The notes beneath the pieces are model-generated. The model saw only the letters and a list, made by a program, of their open reading frames with translations. It was not told where the DNA came from and ran no database searches. From contig JADZBW010000045.1 of the NCBI GenBank assembly GCA_020851885.1, positions 1 to 5,837 of the forward strand: 5,837 nt of DNA, read 5' to 3'. Positions within the stretch are counted from its first letter, which is position 1. Every line of letters begins with the position of its first letter. Positions 4,225 through 5,837 of the stretch are shown here, piece after piece. The stretch comes from Fimbriimonadaceae bacterium (GTDB taxonomy: Bacteria > Armatimonadota > Fimbriimonadia > Fimbriimonadales > Fimbriimonadaceae). The position numbers were made by a program, and so were the translations under genes.

Positions 4225-5837
4225 ATGGCAATGGGTGTTGTTCGCGTTAGTCCCCTCGGCGGCGTAGGTGAAATCGGAAAAAACTGTACGATCGTGGAGC
4301 AGGGGGATGATATCGTCGTCATCGATTGCGGCCTTTCCTTTCCCAATGAGGAGATGCTCGGGATCGATATCGTCATTCCAGACTTCACCTATCTGATTGA
4401 GAACAAGCATCGGGTGAAAGGCATTTTCATCACCCATGCCCATGAAGACCATGTGGGCGGCTTGCCGTACTTGATGCCGCATCTCGACTGTCCCCTGTAT
4501 CTCTCGGAATTCGCCCATGCCCTAGTCCGGGGAAAGTTGGACGAGAAGATCCCATCGAAGGATGTGAAGTTCAAAATCTTCAAGCCAGGAGACATCATCC
4601 AGGCTGGCTCCATGAGCGTCGAGCCGATCAGGATCACCCACTCGATCCCCGAGACCTGCTGCATGGCGGTACGCACCGAGCACGGGATCGTCTTCTTCAC
4701 GGCCGATTTCAAATTCGATTTCACGCCCGTCGACAGCAAACTCACCAATATCACTCGAATCGGTGAGATCGGCCAAGAGGGCGTCCTGCTGCTCCTCAGC
4801 GATTCCACGAACGTCGAGCGGTCGGGATGGGGTCCTAGCGAGCGCAGAGTAACCGAGGGCTTGCGCAACGTTTTCGCAACCGCCCCTGGACGCGTGCTGT
4901 TGACCACGTTCGCCAGCAATATCCACCGAATGCAGCAGGTCTACGACGTCGCGGCGGAAATGGGCCGCAAGGTCGCGGTCGTCGGCCGTCGGATGGACCA
5001 AAACCTCGATACCTGCGAGCGCATGGGTTACGTGAAGATTCCCAAGGGGACGCGAATCCCGCTTGGCGATATGAAGATGTACGCCGACAACCAGATCGCC
5101 ATTCTCACCACTGGAAGTCAGGGAGAACCGATGTCGGCGCTTGTTCAAATGTCCAAGGGCGAGTACGGGAGGCTCCAGATCAAGCAGGGCGACACCTTGA
5201 TCTACTCGGCACGCCCCATCCCCGGCAACGAGGGGGCGATCTGGCGCACTGTCAATCGACTCTTCCGCCAAGGTTGTAACGTGGTGTACGAATCACCCAC
5301 CCCGATCCATGTCTCCGGCCACGCCTATCAGGAAGAGCTGAAGATGATGATCAACCTCACGAGGCCCTATTACATCGCTCCGGTTCACGGCGAGCCCCGT
5401 CATCAACACGTCTACAACGAAATGGCGATGGGCATGGGATATCCCGAGCACCGTACCTTCACTCTCAGCGATGGCGATGCCTTGTGCATGGACGACACTT
5501 CGGCAAGCATCGAACCCGATGCGATTCCGTTCGGCCGAGTTCTGGTGGACAATACGGGAACGCCTGGAGTTCCGGATGAAGTCCTTCGCGACCGTTTCAA
5601 TATCGCCAACGACGGCATCGTCGTGGTGACGATCGCCCTCGACGTGGAGAAGGGCGAGATCATCGCCGATCCAATTCTCCAGGCTCGCGGTTTCCACGGT
5701 CCGGAGGGAACGATGGACCACGCCTTCGATGTGCTGTGCGACGTCCTTCAGGCCCTCAGCAGCGAGGAGCTAAAGGATGTGGGGCGGGTCAAATCGGATG
5801 CGGCGGACGTCGTGAAGAGGGCGATCCAGAAGCGGGC
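4225..5837 (+). CDS. rnj: Ribonuclease J (partial, C-terminus missing)
   Basis: RNase J is a metallo-beta-lactamase/beta-CASP nuclease with endo- and 5'-3' exoribonuclease activity, acting in mRNA decay and rRNA maturation in bacteria that often lack RNase E. The window holds 537 codons of an expected 550-560, so only a short C-terminal tail is missing. Numbered from ATG 4225, the start VSPLGGVGEIGKN is typical. The zinc-binding residues are H71, H73, D75 and H76 in THAHEDHVGG, then H139 in RITHSIPE, D161 in TADFKFD and H388 in VHGEPRH. Beta-CASP and phosphate-binding motifs are SDSTNVE (from S192), TTFASNIHR (227-235), TTGSQGEP (295-302) and HVSGH (362-366). All catalytic residues look intact. 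An in-frame TGA immediately precedes ATG 4225, so the start is this ATG or the one at 4231, with the conserved part beginning just after. No Shine-Dalgarno sequence is seen. I cannot tell a J1 from a J2 role. Confidence 0.97.
   Translation, partial: MAMGVVRVSPLGGVGEIGKNCTIVEQGDDIVVIDCGLSFPNEEMLGIDIVIPDFTYLIENKHRVKGIFITHAHEDHVGGLPYLMPHLDCPLYLSEFAHALVRGKLDEKIPSKDVKFKIFKPGDIIQAGSMSVEPIRITHSIPETCCMAVRTEHGIVFFTADFKFDFTPVDSKLTNITRIGEIGQEGVLLLLSDSTNVERSGWGPSERRVTEGLRNVFATAPGRVLLTTFASNIHRMQQVYDVAAEMGRKVAVVGRRMDQNLDTCERMGYVKIPKGTRIPLGDMKMYADNQIAILTTGSQGEPMSALVQMSKGEYGRLQIKQGDTLIYSARPIPGNEGAIWRTVNRLFRQGCNVVYESPTPIHVSGHAYQEELKMMINLTRPYYIAPVHGEPRHQHVYNEMAMGMGYPEHRTFTLSDGDALCMDDTSASIEPDAIPFGRVLVDNTGTPGVPDEVLRDRFNIANDGIVVVTIALDVEKGEIIADPILQARGFHGPEGTMDHAFDVLCDVLQALSSEELKDVGRVKSDAADVVKRAIQKR

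Noticed and set aside
3824..4267. Plus-strand frame of 147 codons opposite the HAD motif region
   Set aside because: It is antisense to conserved HAD motifs and overlaps the rnj start in another frame, with no domain of its own.
4522..5721. Minus-strand frames opposite rnj
   Set aside because: RNase J is intact on the plus strand across the whole region, and the antisense translations look like composition-driven shadows.
1..5837. Mobile elements, CRISPR, tRNA/rRNA genes, prophage or toxin-antitoxin pairs
   Set aside because: I see no direct repeat arrays, terminal inverted repeats, transposase or integrase motifs, or RNA gene signatures. Nearly all bases belong to five conserved protein genes.

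Overview
The window is ordinary chromosomal bacterial DNA of moderately high G+C, densely packed with five protein genes. There is no sign of phage, transposon, CRISPR array or RNA gene. In order they are: the N-terminal part of isoleucyl-tRNA synthetase (ileS, minus strand, running off the left edge), a Y-family translesion DNA polymerase (plus), a PhyH-type 2-oxoglutarate/Fe(II) dioxygenase (plus), a HAD phosphatase/phosphomutase-like protein fused to a YqcC/DUF446 domain (minus), and ribonuclease J (rnj, plus, running off the right edge). A bacterium with RNase J, a type-1 IleRS whose class I signature reads HIGT, and few recognisable Shine-Dalgarno sequences is probably not a gamma-proteobacterium. 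Armatimonadota or a similar phylum is a guess only; the window carries no phylogenetic marker that I can place with certainty.

Layout: ileS and the polymerase gene diverge from a short intergenic region of about 86 bp. It contains a consensus TATAAT placed exactly where a leaderless transcript would begin at the A of the polymerase ATG at 928. A 6-bp inverted repeat flanks this box. The dioxygenase follows the polymerase after 17 bp and may be co-transcribed with it, although a weak -10-like hexamer lies just before its ATG. The dioxygenase and the HAD-YqcC gene converge and end on the same palindromic CTAG, each strand reading TAG, so there is no space for a conventional intergenic terminator. 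The HAD-YqcC gene and rnj diverge across about 53 bp.

The genes do not form one obvious pathway: translation (IleRS), damage tolerance (polymerase), small-molecule oxidation (PhyH), phosphoryl chemistry (HAD) and RNA processing and decay (RNase J). The most unusual element is the HAD-YqcC fusion, because YqcC/DUF446 is best known as a free-standing protein of about 109 residues of unknown function encoded next to truC in enterobacteria. The leaderless-looking polymerase promoter, the shared stop palindrome and the scarcity of Shine-Dalgarno sequences are also worth checking. I did not find a clearly new multi-gene system.
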